A stretch of DNA of 50,164 nt, taken from NCBI GenBank assembly GCA_021813505.1, contig JAKAKI010000095.1, forward strand, positions 1 through 50,164. Reading direction: 5' to 3'. The notes beneath the pieces were generated by a model that worked only from the letters and a program-made list of their open reading frames with translations, made no database searches and was not told where the DNA came from. The translations under genes and the position numbers were made by a program. Positions 8,316 through 17,804 of this stretch are shown in pieces (the first letter of the stretch is position 1; every line of letters starts with the position of its first letter). The stretch comes from a bacterium (GTDB lineage Bacteria > Zixibacteria > MSB-5A5 > WJJR01).

Positions 8316-9479
8316 ATGCGAAGAACCACAACAGCACTGCTGGCCATCACCCTGGGCGTCTTGATGGTGCTTCTGGCGGGATGCTCGAAAGACTCACCGT
8401 CAAACCCGGGCACGATTGACCAGCTCAATCTCACATCGCAGTTCGGCGGGTACTCAACCTCGGATGAGCCTGCCGCGTTTGGCGATCCGGAGATCGCCGC
8501 AATGATGGAGCAGGATCCCGAGTGTGACGATCCGGCCATCTCCGCCGGAGCGGCGGATTCACTTCGCCGGTTGCACGGCGCCACGGTCTACGCCATGGCG
8601 ATCCGCTGGGGAATGCTGCTGGGCGATTCGACGGTGACCGTACCGACCGACTGGTCGGGCTCGCTGTCAATTACGCACGGCGCCATCCACATCGTGCGCA
8701 CACTTCAGTTCGAAGAGCATCAAGATCACATCGTGCGGCCACGCACCAGCCGCTCCGAGCTTGCCTGGGTGTCGCAGACTGCGCCGAGTTTCGACGGCAT
8801 CCTTGTGACCATCATCGTGCCACAGGCACCGCCGGACTCGGATTGGTCGAACAATCAGGTGAGTTTCCAGACAACGCCGTACTCGCGGATCTTCAATCTG
8901 CCGGAACTGAATCATCTCAATGAGATCGTTGACGTCGGCACCGATGGCAACCAGGTCGCCTTCAACGCCACCAATGTGACCGCCGATTCGTGCGGCAGCG
9001 GCCAGTTGGAAGGGAAGTGGGTGCTCAATCCGTCACACAAAAACGGACACTTCCTCGGCAAGTGGATGAACGAAGACGGTCTCATGCTGGGCTTCATTCG
9101 CGGCCACTTCGGCGCCCGTCCGGACTCCAGCAAGATGTTCTTCGGTAAATTCATCGGACTCGAAGGCCACTTCCGCGGCTTGATCCGTGGCAACTGGGCG
9201 TTCGATCTGGGCGATTCGACGCGAGGCACATTCGACGGCATCTTCGCGGGACGCGGCGGCCAGACGTTGGGCGAACTGCACGGCCAGTGGGGATCGCTCC
9301 CGCCCGATTCCACAGCGGCAGTGGGTCGTGAACACGGGAACAATGGCAACATGCATGGACGCGGCCATGATCGCGATCCGAAAGAAGACATGAATTTCGG
9401 AACCAACGGCTGGATCCCCGGCTTCTTCAGCGGCCAATGGCAAAAGACGTGTGGTACCGATTCAACCGGCGGCGGTTGA
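8316..9479 (+). CDS. Lipoprotein with Gly-Trp/Phe tandem repeats
   Basis: 387 residues. The start at 8316 has the ribosome binding site GAGAGGAGAG and opens a lipoprotein signal peptide ending in VLLAGCSKDS, lipid-modified at the Cys. The middle is a beta-rich globular region. From about residue 225 to 330 there are imperfect repeats built on G-x-F/W with GHF, GKW, GKF and GNW turns, such as GHFLGKWMNEDG and GHFRGLIRGNW. The tail is rich in His, Gly and Asn. I do not recognise a named family. The repeats suggest an extended beta structure at the cell surface or in the periplasm. Expression from the sigma-54 site, controlled by the divergent two-component system, is plausible. Confidence 0.75.
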   Translation: MRRTTTALLAITLGVLMVLLAGCSKDSPSNPGTIDQLNLTSQFGGYSTSDEPAAFGDPEIAAMMEQDPECDDPAISAGAADSLRRLHGATVYAMAIRWGMLLGDSTVTVPTDWSGSLSITHGAIHIVRTLQFEEHQDHIVRPRTSRSELAWVSQTAPSFDGILVTIIVPQAPPDSDWSNNQVSFQTTPYSRIFNLPELNHLNEIVDVGTDGNQVAFNATNVTADSCGSGQLEGKWVLNPSHKNGHFLGKWMNEDGLMLGFIRGHFGARPDSSKMFFGKFIGLEGHFRGLIRGNWAFDLGDSTRGTFDGIFAGRGGQTLGELHGQWGSLPPDSTAAVGREHGNNGNMHGRGHDRDPKEDMNFGTNGWIPGFFSGQWQKTCGTDSTGGG

Positions 9480-9508
9480 TACCAAGGCAGCGCGACATCA
9501 CACCAACC

Positions 9509-9541
9509 AAAGCGCCCCGGCCGATGTTGCCAGGGCGCTTT
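9509..9541 (+). terminator. Candidate terminator hairpin
   Basis: AAAGCGCCC (9509-9517) pairs with GGGCGCTTT (9533-9541) about 30 bases after the lipoprotein stop codon. The following tract (TGATATTTGA) is only weakly T-rich. Confidence 0.55.
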
Positions 9542-9580
9542 GATATTTGAAGCCGACTAACTGAGTAGTGCAGGATCGAG

Positions 9581-10069
9581 TGTGGCGCGGGCGCCCTCGC
9601 CCGCGGTCGCGGCGGAGCGGCGAATTCACTTCGGACATCCAGAAGTCAAAAAGTGCATGCTTCGCACGCACGCGACCGAGGGCGGCCGCGCCACATCTGT
9701 GGCGAACTGGTGGCCCACCAGGAGTCCAGTCCGCGAAGCGGACAGGACGGATGGTGGGGTTCTTCACGGGAGGGCTTGTTCGCGTCCGCGGACCTGCCGC
9801 CTCCCACCATCCGCATCTTCGCCTGCGGCGAAGCCGCTCCTGGTGGGCCACCGGCTCTGCGGTAGGTCAAGCCCAGCGAGATAAGAGTTTTCTCCTGCCT
9901 CCCTCCGGGATAGAGCTCACGGGAGGGCTTGTTCGCGTCCGCGGACCTGCCGTCTCCCACCATCCGCGTCTTCGCCTGTAGCGAAGCCGCTCCTGGTGGG
10001 CCACCGGCTCAACGACCAGTCAATGCCAGCGAGAGATGAGTTTTCTCCCCTCTCCCTCGGGGAGAGGGG
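9581..10069. repeat. Repeat cluster with a 153-bp tandem duplication
   Basis: A gene-free stretch built from repeats. A unit with roughly inverted ends TGTGGCGCGGG and CCGCGCCACA occupies 9581-9695. An inverted segment containing TGGCCCACCAGGAG (around 9713-9760) then faces two tandem copies of a 153-bp unit (9764-9916 and 9917-10069). Each of these begins TCACGGGAGGGCTTGTTCGC and contains CTCCTGGTGGGCCACCGGCT. Frames here are artefacts of the repeats. Confidence 0.7.
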
Positions 10070-10116
10070 CCGGGGGTGAGGGCACTTCCGCGCTCAGTCG
10101 CCAGTTGATCCGAATC

Positions 10117-12549
10117 CTACTTCAATAGAATCAGCTTTTTCGATTCAGTACGTCCCGATGCGCTCAGCCGGTGGAAGTAGATGCCCGAAGCGGCCGCCTC
10201 ACCGTGGCTGTTCGTCCCATCCCACAAGACTTGATAGACACCTGCCGGCTGGGACTTCTCCACCAGCGTGGTCACCTGCGGCCGAGGATATCGAAAATCT
10301 CAAGCCGCACACGGCCGCTCGACGGAATCGAGTACTGGAACACGGTCGATGAGTTGAACGGATTGGGGTAGTTCTGATTCAGTGCGAATGAAATCGGAAG
10401 TCCGGCGCTACCGGATGTCCCTGCCTCCACGAATGCATGATTGCCAACGAGCAGCATGTACTGAGCGCCGCTTTCGACCGGGGTCCTTGGGAGTTCCACC
10501 GCCGGATTCTTCCTCAAATCCCATCTGCGGCCAGAGACACTATCGACCAGAGCAACTTCCGAATTGTCAGGCAGCGTCAGAACTGTTCCAATCTCAAGAG
10601 TTGCTGGAGCCTGCGTATTGCCACGGACAAGAAGATCATAGCGCCAGCCGGTTTGGCCGGGCGCGCGGTAATCTGCCGCAAGCAATCTCCCGGTGGCAGC
10701 GCTGTCCCGGCAGACCGTTGCCAAAGAGACATACCGGTCAAAGGGAGGTGGTTCGCTGAGGTCACAATCGTCAGCACCATCCGTAGCCGCAGGCCGCACA
10801 CCGATTGTATTGGTCTGATCCTGTGCGCCTGCTGATGACAGGCTCAACTGCAACGACCAATTGTCCGTCGTTGCCATCAGTTTGGATGAAGCCGATTGCC
10901 CGATACTCAGCGCTTCGGAATAGGGGAGAAGCAGATGTCTGGCGGCGAGGTCGTTGTTTCGGACCCAGTAGCCCGAATAGGGTTTCAGCGTGGAGACCGT
11001 GTCGTATCCGCTTCCGGTGTACCGCCACGCCGCGGTTTCGATCCCGGCATCGGCGATGCGGGAACTCCAGTTGATGTCAAACGCAAACGGAGTCGCAATC
11101 TGATTCTACCCCGGTTCAAGCGACAACACCCCATATCGGGTCGCGTTGACGATGGTGTCAGGGAGGGCAGACAATCCACTCGCCCTCAGTCGCCGCCCGC
11201 CGCGGGCGATCAGCCAGTACCCTTTCCCCCGGGCGATATCTCCGACGCCGGGATACTCGTCGTATGCTCCGGTTCCCGAATTCCAGCGCCCGAGCCGCCA
11301 GAGAGCGTGATCGACCGCGCCAAGATCATCGGCAAACACATTGGCCGGGGAGCTGGGTGAAACATCGAAAGGAAACCCGACCATCTGGTACACGCACTCG
11401 GGAAGCGTCCGTGCCGGCTGGTTGTTCAACTCGGACCTGACGATGAAGGGATGGGCCGATGGGCTGAATTCGGGCAGTGTCGCCGATACCTCTCCAACAA
11501 TTCCGCGAAACGCGAACTCGGCGCCTCGGTCACCCATGACTGCGGCCGGTATCGATCCGGTGTAGCCGCCGCTGAACTGAGTCATCCTGGAGCTATCGAA
11601 TTGTCTCCGTCCCCCGGGGCGATAGTAAAGCCACAGCGTATCAAGGTCCGACGCCGTCTGCACAGATACAGTGTACGCTGTTCCGGCCGGGGCGGAAGTT
11701 ATGCTGTCCTTGCTGTACCGCACTCTGCCGAAGTCGGCTGCGAAGTTCGATTGTGCCACTGACTGAAGTCGCTTCAGTTCTTCAATCGATGCCACCCGTC
11801 TGGATTCACTGGGCGCATGGCCGCTGGGCGCTGGTGAGACAAACTCAAGAACGTCCTGGTCGGTGGCGTAATCGATCGCCGGCTCGATGAAAAACGCGTT
11901 GCCATCGGCAAAACCGAACGCATCCCGCCGATTCACGGTCAGGAAGTACATTACCGGAAGCGAGTTGTTGACAATCTCCACTTGCAGCGCCGGATCCGGT
12001 GTCGTGCTGTAAGCCGTATCAAAGATCCAAAGCCATTCCCTGGGGACCATCAACGACCACATTGCTCCCCTGCGCGTAATCCGGTGGCCACCACCGACCG
12101 TTGACCAATCCGGAGGGGACGTTGTTTTCGAGAAATCCCACGGCGAGCCGGCGATAGGGAGTGGAACTCACATCCCAGGCCGAGAGCGGTACGCTCTGCG
12201 TGAAGTCCTGAAAATCGTATCCTTGGCCCGCGGTGTTCTTGATGTACGGCGCGAAACCAGGCCGGGCGGGGGGATCGGCAAACCGCCGTCCGTAGCGATA
12301 CGCGAACGAAACATTCGAATCACTCGGATTAAAGTTCCCTTCAGCATCGGTCGGCGCCAACAAGAGCAGTACACGCTTCAACTGTCGAGGAGTCGTGCTC
12401 GAGGAGATCACGCTGTTCCAGCCACCTGCCCACCCGATGGCGCCGCCGAATCCCTCGAAGCCGAAGTTCGCACCCTCGGAGGATCCGATTCCTCGCCGGG
12501 TGGCGGATCTAGAAGCGTGTCGCCTTGCGGGGGCATACTCACAACTCAA
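10117..12549 (-). pseudogene. Decayed secreted protein with type IX-like sorting domain
   Basis: One large secreted-protein gene broken by at least three lesions. From the 5' side: a segment down to about 12040 (reading NFGFEGFGGAIGW through VVVDGPQGMA) continues only in another frame from WLWIFDTAYSTT, so a frameshift lies near 12020-12060. That frame runs to an amber codon at 11106-11108, which replaces the Trp expected in LEPG(W)[10 protein letters not shown]; coding sense continues in the same frame beyond it. Near 10275-10284 one base is missing after DILGR, and the remainder ([19 protein letters not shown] through KKLILLK) is in a third frame ending at 10117. The C-terminus, with [14 protein letters not shown], is a FlgD-like/type IX-type sorting domain. 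The true 5' end is unclear and may lie upstream of 12549 after another shift near 12480. Confidence 0.8.
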
Positions 12550-12839
12550 GTCCGGTAATTACCACGATTGCCTCTGGCTTAGCCTTCCGGTCGTGCACCG
12601 GCCAGCCTAAGATGTACTGAATTACTGTCGCCGCGAGAATAATGGCCGATTCCACGAACGGCAACCTGTTTCTTGCCCGTTGAAGGCATCCCAACAATCA
12701 TCGTTATCGTCAGTTCCTGCCGTTCTCCGCAGAATCGCAGCACACAAGCCAATCCGACATCCCGTATTAGGACAACTGAGCTGCCGGCGGGCGACACTGC
12801 AGGATTGTCGACAGTCTGCCGCAGCCCAAGAGAGGCCGT
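12550..12839. other. Intergenic, possible 5' remnant of the pseudogene
   Basis: About 290 bases with no gene I can support. On the minus strand one frame has a hydrophobic stretch (VESAIILAATVIQYILG) that could be a degraded signal peptide belonging to the adjacent pseudogene, but its frame does not join cleanly. Confidence 0.3.
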
Positions 12840-13382
12840 ATGAATGAGAACACTCCAAGTCCCGCCCCTGCGTCACGGGGCCGCTTTGTCTCCAAGCGCG
12901 ATATCTCCATCGAGATTTTCGAACAGCCGGATGGACGGATGGCGGTCTATTCAACCTTCCTCGATCCCTACCATCTGATCCGTCTGGACCTCACCGTCGA
13001 GCCAGGCACCAAGGAGATTCTTGCCGCCCACGCCGAGATGGCAAACCACCCGCATTCGCTCTGTCCTTTGGTCACCATCAAGGCACACTCGCTGGTCGGG
13101 TTGCGCATCGGACGTGGCGTCATTAAGGAGATTTCACAGCGTATTGGCGGCGCTCAAGGTTGCGTCCATCTCCGTGAACTCGCCATGGAAGCCGCCAATT
13201 TCATCGCTACGGCGCTGATTGGCTACGACGACGGGTACGGGGTCATGAGCCGTGACTTCAACGCCATGCCCGAGGATCAGCGTTATCAGGTCTCCAAAGA
13301 GCGCCTGCAGGGCACCTGCCACATCTTCCAGGGCTCCTCCGAGGCCGGTATTCCGCTCAATGACGGGTTAGCGAAATCATAA
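12840..13382 (+). CDS. DUF2889-family protein
   Basis: 180 residues. It matches the layout I know for DUF2889: an N-terminal RDISIEIFEQPDGRMAVYSTF strand region, LDLTVEPGTKEILAAHAEM, LVGLRIGRGVIKEI and the conserved GGAQGCVHLREL, followed by a helical C-terminus. There is no signal peptide or membrane segment, so it is likely cytoplasmic. The molecular function of the family is not known to me. The queG gene starts 45 bases downstream on the same strand, so the two may be co-transcribed. Confidence 0.7.
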   Translation: MNENTPSPAPASRGRFVSKRDISIEIFEQPDGRMAVYSTFLDPYHLIRLDLTVEPGTKEILAAHAEMANHPHSLCPLVTIKAHSLVGLRIGRGVIKEISQRIGGAQGCVHLRELAMEAANFIATALIGYDDGYGVMSRDFNAMPEDQRYQVSKERLQGTCHIFQGSSEAGIPLNDGLAKS

Positions 13383-13427
13383 CTCGCCCCAATTCCGGGC
13401 GGTTTCTTGCGTATTTGCGGTAGACTG

Positions 13428-14459
13428 ATGGAAACATCGACTTCCACCCCCGAAAAACTACGCGAACGGCTGCTCGTCGCCGCCCGCGATCTGGGCGTTG
13501 ATCGCCTCGGTGTTGCCAGGGTCCAGACCGTCGAATCTGACCGGGAGCGGTTGCTGGATTGGCTGACCAGAGGGTACCACGCCGGAATGACGTGGATCTC
13601 CCGTGACCCCGAACGTCGGGCGGAAATCAACCGAGTCCTGCCGGGGGCCAGGAGTGTGATTTCCATTGCCATCAACTACGGCACGGATGACTGCCCCTGC
13701 GAGGATTGCGGAGCGCTCAAGGTGTCGCGCTACGCCTGGGGCGAGGATTACCACCGGGTGCTGGGACGGAAATTGAAAGCGCTTACGGAGCTTTTGGATC
13801 AATGGGCGCCCGGCTCCAAGTCGATCTTCTATGTCGACACCGGTCCGGTCATGGAGAAGGCTTGGGCGCAACGCGCCGGGCTGGGATGGATAGGCAAGAA
13901 TGGCAATTTCCTGACCCGCAGTTTTGGCTCGTGGGTCTTCATCGGCGAGATTCTGACAACTGTCGAGCTCCCCGCCGACGAATGCCATTCTGACTTCTGC
14001 GGCTCCTGTACGCGGTGTATCGAAAGCTGCCCGACCAATGCTATCTCTGAGCCGTATGTCGTTGACGCACAAAAGTGTATAGCTTACTGGACCATCGAGC
14101 ATCGCGGCGAATTCCCCGAGGGAATCGCCGAAACGCTCGACGGCTGGATTTTCGGCTGTGATATCTGCCAGGATGTCTGTCCCTGGAACTCCTTTGGGCA
14201 GCCCACTCGCGAACCAGCGTTTGCGCCCCGGACTGATGCTGTTTGCCCGCCTGCCGACCGCTGGGTAGCCCTCTCCGAAGATGAATTCCAGCATGAGTTT
14301 GCGGATTCCGCCCTAAAGCGGGTTGGCCGCGATGGTTTGGTTCGAAATATCCGTTCGCAAAGCCAGGATCCTCTCGAATCGGTTCTGCGCATCCTCGACT
14401 GGAAACCCTGCGAGGATTTGCAGGATGAAGACGTGACGCTGGACGGCAAGGACCGCTAA
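13428..14459 (+). CDS. queG: Epoxyqueuosine reductase QueG
   Basis: 343 residues. Catalyses the last step of queuosine synthesis in tRNA, reducing epoxyqueuosine to queuosine with a cobalamin cofactor and two 4Fe-4S clusters. The sequence shows RYAWGEDYH, YVDTGPVMEKAWAQRAGLGW with the conserved Asp near 137, and GKNGNFL. Two ferredoxin-like cysteine motifs follow: CGSCTRCIESCPT (about 191-202) and CDICQDVCPWN (about 244-254), the family signature. The ATG at 13428 gives the standard family N-terminus (KLRERLLVAARDLGVDRLGVA); a TTG 21 bases upstream is less likely. Length is slightly short of typical, with no C-terminal HEAT-like extension. Confidence 0.95.
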   Translation: METSTSTPEKLRERLLVAARDLGVDRLGVARVQTVESDRERLLDWLTRGYHAGMTWISRDPERRAEINRVLPGARSVISIAINYGTDDCPCEDCGALKVSRYAWGEDYHRVLGRKLKALTELLDQWAPGSKSIFYVDTGPVMEKAWAQRAGLGWIGKNGNFLTRSFGSWVFIGEILTTVELPADECHSDFCGSCTRCIESCPTNAISEPYVVDAQKCIAYWTIEHRGEFPEGIAETLDGWIFGCDICQDVCPWNSFGQPTREPAFAPRTDAVCPPADRWVALSEDEFQHEFADSALKRVGRDGLVRNIRSQSQDPLESVLRILDWKPCEDLQDEDVTLDGKDR

Positions 14460-14585
14460 GCGCATTTCCCCTTGACGCCGTCCGTTTTCCGCGCTATCTG
14501 ACTACCTTTCAGGGGCTTGACCCCCGTTGAAGGCGACAACCCTCGGGTCGAGGCTGTTCGGACCCGTCTGTGAAAGGAATCGCAT

Positions 14586-15545
14586 ATGGCAGTAGCAACC
14601 TCATCCAAGAAATCGACGCCCGCCCCCAAGGGTTCAGCGCCATCTGTCCCGCAACGTCCATCGCTTTGGGACCTTCCGATTTCGGCCGGCAAGAAGGCCC
14701 GGCTCTACCGGCTGTTGTACCAGTTCGGACCTGCCAACGGCACCCTGCTGCTACTGCCGCTGGACCAGGGGCTGGAGCACGGGCCTCAGGATTTCTTCGC
14801 CAATCCCGATTCGCTCGACACCGATTACATCTTCCGCCTCGGTATCGAGGGCCGCTTCTCGGGGGTCGCGATTCATGTCGGCCTGGCCGAAAAGTACTAT
14901 CCGAAATATGCGGGGAAGATTCCCCTCGTTCTGAAGCTCAATGGCAAGACGGCGATCCCGTCGGATGCCCACGCCTACTCGCCTATGACCGGGACAGTCG
15001 AAGATGCTGTGCGTCTCGGCGCCGATGCCGTGGGGTACACATTATTCGTGGGATCACCGGCGCAGGATCAGGACATCACGGTTCTCAACGAAGTCCGCTA
15101 CGACTGCGAGCGCGCCGGGATGCCGTTGATCGTCTGGTCGTATCCGCGCGGTGAGGCCATTGACAAGAAGGGCGGGCGCGATTCGTTGTATGCGGTCGAC
15201 TACGCTGCGCGTGTCGCCGAGGAGCTCGGCGCCGACGTAGTAAAAATCAATCTGCCCACCGGCAATTCGGCTGATTCCCCCAAGCCGTATCCCGGTTTGA
15301 AGGTCGATGAACTGGAGATGGCCACCAAGGTTGTCCGCTCCGCCGGACGTTGCCTGGTGCTCTTCTCGGGCGGTTCGAAATTGGGCGACGATGACATGCT
15401 GAAGAAGGTGGAAACGTGCATGAAGGCCGGTGCCACGGGCCTCATCTTCGGGCGCAACATGTGGCAGCGTGGCTGGGACGATTCCCTCGCCATCGGCTCC
15501 CGTGTACACGGCATTCTGCGCCGCTACGGCATCGAGGAAAAGTAG
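14586..15545 (+). CDS. fbaB: Class I fructose-bisphosphate aldolase, DhnA/FbaB type
   Basis: 319 residues. Cleaves fructose 1,6-bisphosphate to dihydroxyacetone phosphate and glyceraldehyde 3-phosphate through a Schiff base, in glycolysis and gluconeogenesis. Archaeal-type markers are LLLPLDQGLEHGPQDF near the N-terminus, KLNGKTAIPSDAH, AVGYTLFVGS, the likely Schiff-base lysine in ADVVKINLPTG, and phosphate-binding LFSGGSKLGDDD and GLIFGRNMWQR. AAAGGA lies before the ATG. The first 20 residues are a low-complexity Ser/Pro/Lys extension. The dxs gene follows on the same strand; aldolase and Dxs share glyceraldehyde 3-phosphate as a metabolite. Confidence 0.92.
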   Translation: MAVATSSKKSTPAPKGSAPSVPQRPSLWDLPISAGKKARLYRLLYQFGPANGTLLLLPLDQGLEHGPQDFFANPDSLDTDYIFRLGIEGRFSGVAIHVGLAEKYYPKYAGKIPLVLKLNGKTAIPSDAHAYSPMTGTVEDAVRLGADAVGYTLFVGSPAQDQDITVLNEVRYDCERAGMPLIVWSYPRGEAIDKKGGRDSLYAVDYAARVAEELGADVVKINLPTGNSADSPKPYPGLKVDELEMATKVVRSAGRCLVLFSGGSKLGDDDMLKKVETCMKAGATGLIFGRNMWQRGWDDSLAIGSRVHGILRRYGIEEK

Positions 15546-15562
15546 GGTGGGCTTTGCCCACC
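15546..15562. repeat. GGTGGGC-TTT-GCCCACC hairpin repeat
   Basis: A perfect 7-3-7 inverted repeat immediately after the aldolase stop codon. The same core recurs near 41114-41132, 41163-41180, 43651-43668 and 49614-49628. It could act as a weak terminator or mRNA-stabilising hairpin between fbaB and dxs. Confidence 0.5.
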
Positions 15563-15614
15563 ATGTCTTTCGCTGTGTATGAACGACATCGTGGCAACGC
15601 GAACCGACTTTATC

Positions 15615-17591
15615 ATGAGCCCATACAAACTCCCACCGCTGCTCGCATCCATCGACTCGCCGGCCGATCTGAAAGGACTGAGCGTCGAGCAACTGCAGCA
15701 ATTGTGTGATGAAATCCGCCAGTACTTGATCGAGGTCATCGTGGACGTCGGCGGGCATTTCGCCTCGTCCCTCGGTGCGGTCGAATTGACCGTGGCCCTG
15801 CATCACGTCTATGATGCGCCGCGTGACAAGATTGTCTGGGACGTCGGCCATCAGGGGTACGTGCACAAGATCCTGACCGGACGCCGCGACCAGTTGCCGA
15901 CCATCCGCCGCTATGAGGGAATCTCCGGATTTCTGAAGCGCAGCGAATCGGAGTACGATGCCTTCGGCGCGGGCCATGCCTCCACCGCGATCTCCGCCGC
16001 GCTGGGCATGGCGGTGGCACGCGACCGCAAGGGAGAGGACTTCGAGGTCGTGGCGGTCGTCGGCGATGGCGGCATGACCGGCGGACTGTCATTCGAGGGG
16101 CTCAACAATGCCGGTGCGATCAACACCGACTTCACGGTGATCCTCAACGACAACCGGATGTCGATTTCCCCCAACGTCGGCGCCCTCTCACGGCATCTGG
16201 CCGAGATTATCACCGATCCGCTTTACAATCGCCTCAAAGGCGAAATCTGGAAGGCGATGGGGAAGGCGCCCTTCAGCGATCAACTGCGCAACCTTTCGAA
16301 GCGCATCGAAGAATCGCTCAAGAATCTCGTGTCCCCGGGGATGTTCTTCGAAAATCTCGGATTCAAATACGCCGGGCCGATCGATGGCCACAACGTCGCC
16401 GATCTGGTGACCATCCTGCGCAAGGCGAAGGATTTTAACAAGCCGCTATTGGTCCATGTCATCACCCGCAAGGGATGCGGCCACGAGTCGGCCGAGGCCG
16501 ACCCGATCAAATGGCATGGTGTCAAAGCCAAAGCGAAACCCAAGCCGGATGCCAAACCGGTGGTGGTTACTGATGGTCCGCCGGCGTACACCGATGTCTT
16601 CGGCAAGACCATGCTTCAAATCGCCGAGCGCGATCCGCGGCTGATTGCCATCACTGCCGCCATGAGCACCGGAACTGGCCTGGTCGAATTTTCCGAGAGG
16701 TATCCGCAGCGCTTCTTTGACGTGGGCATTGCCGAGGGACACGCCGTCACGTTCGCCGGCGGTCTGGCCAGCGAGGGCTTCCGTCCGGTTTGCGCGATCT
16801 ACTCAACCTTCCTCCAACGAGCGATCGACCATCTCGTTCATGACGTCGCCATCCAGAAACTGCCGGTGATCTTCTGCCTGGATCGTGCCGGGCTCGCCGG
16901 TGAGGATGGCCCCACGCACCACGGCAATCTCGATCTGGTGTACCTCTCGTGTGTGCCCGGCATGGTGGTCGCGGCGCCCAAGGATGGCAACGAACTGCGC
17001 GATTTGTTATTCACCGCCATGGCGTACGACTCCGGACCGTTCGCAATTCGCTATCCCAAGGACGAAAGCTGGGTCTACGAGCGCGATGTGAAGTTCACGC
17101 CGATTCCAATAGGCCGCTGGGAGATTCTGCGTCCCGGCAGCGACGCGTGCATTCTCGCGGTCGGGTCAATGGTGCGCCCGGCTCTGCAGATCGCCGAACA
17201 GTTGGCCTCCGAGAAATTCAATGTCCAGATCGTCAATGCCCGGTTTGTGAAGCCCCTGGATATGGCACTGCTCGAACAGATCATCGCCAAGCACGATTTG
17301 ATCATCACGCTCGAAGAGGGAGTGATTCGCGGTGGTTTCGGCCAGGCGGTCGCGCAAGTGGTCCATGAACATGATCACGCGTCGGTGCAGGTGCGTGCGA
17401 TCGGAATCGATGATATGCTCGTGACACACGGCACCCGTGCCCAGTTGCTGGACTTGACCGGCCTGTCGGTGGCCAAACTGACGCGCCGCGTTCGCGACCT
17501 GCTCGAGGCCCGTGCCACGGCGCACGCCAAAGGCAAATCCCGGCTCCGCCTGTCTCCGCCGCTCCCGCGTGTCTCGGGCGCAAAGGAATAG
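15615..17591 (+). CDS. dxs: 1-deoxy-D-xylulose-5-phosphate synthase
   Basis: About 658 residues. Condenses pyruvate with glyceraldehyde 3-phosphate using thiamine diphosphate, the first step of the MEP isoprenoid pathway. The N-terminal domain has the family signature DIRQYLIE-like start, HHVYDAPRDKIVWDVGHQ, HKILTGR and the thiamine-diphosphate motif GDGGMTGGLSFEGLNNAG. The transketolase domain includes FDVGIAEGHAVTFAGGLA, GLAGEDGPTHHG and IRYPKDE. The C-terminal domain has LEEGVIRGGFG. The ATG at 15615 (MSPYKLPPLLASIDSP) matches the usual Dxs start; an ATG at 15579 in the same frame is an alternative. IspH, the last MEP enzyme, is encoded 214 bp downstream. Confidence 0.95.
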   Translation: MSPYKLPPLLASIDSPADLKGLSVEQLQQLCDEIRQYLIEVIVDVGGHFASSLGAVELTVALHHVYDAPRDKIVWDVGHQGYVHKILTGRRDQLPTIRRYEGISGFLKRSESEYDAFGAGHASTAISAALGMAVARDRKGEDFEVVAVVGDGGMTGGLSFEGLNNAGAINTDFTVILNDNRMSISPNVGALSRHLAEIITDPLYNRLKGEIWKAMGKAPFSDQLRNLSKRIEESLKNLVSPGMFFENLGFKYAGPIDGHNVADLVTILRKAKDFNKPLLVHVITRKGCGHESAEADPIKWHGVKAKAKPKPDAKPVVVTDGPPAYTDVFGKTMLQIAERDPRLIAITAAMSTGTGLVEFSERYPQRFFDVGIAEGHAVTFAGGLASEGFRPVCAIYSTFLQRAIDHLVHDVAIQKLPVIFCLDRAGLAGEDGPTHHGNLDLVYLSCVPGMVVAAPKDGNELRDLLFTAMAYDSGPFAIRYPKDESWVYERDVKFTPIPIGRWEILRPGSDACILAVGSMVRPALQIAEQLASEKFNVQIVNARFVKPLDMALLEQIIAKHDLIITLEEGVIRGGFGQAVAQVVHEHDHASVQVRAIGIDDMLVTHGTRAQLLDLTGLSVAKLTRRVRDLLEARATAHAKGKSRLRLSPPLPRVSGAKE

Positions 17592-17804
17592 ATGCTTGGA
17601 ACCGCCTGGAGATATTGAACCGCAGATTGCCGTTGGCCCGTCCGATCAAGGGCACATCGGTGGGCCGGACACTCTTGTCCGGCCTCGTTTCGCGGCGTGC
17701 CGCAGGATTCCGGTCACACGACCACAGGGGATGTCAGTCCGCCAACGTTTTTTTCGATTGAAATGCGACGAATATCGTCTTATTAGACGTACTGTAGAGT
17801 AACC

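Noticed and set aside
11106-11108. Amber codon as evidence for stop-codon recoding
   Set aside because: TAG terminates intact genes such as the aldolase and IspH at the expected lengths, and the same pseudogene also has frameshifts.
10382-11360. Plus-strand frames opposite the secreted-protein pseudogene
   Set aside because: The minus strand carries recognisable domain sequence through all three lesions; the plus frames do not resemble proteins.
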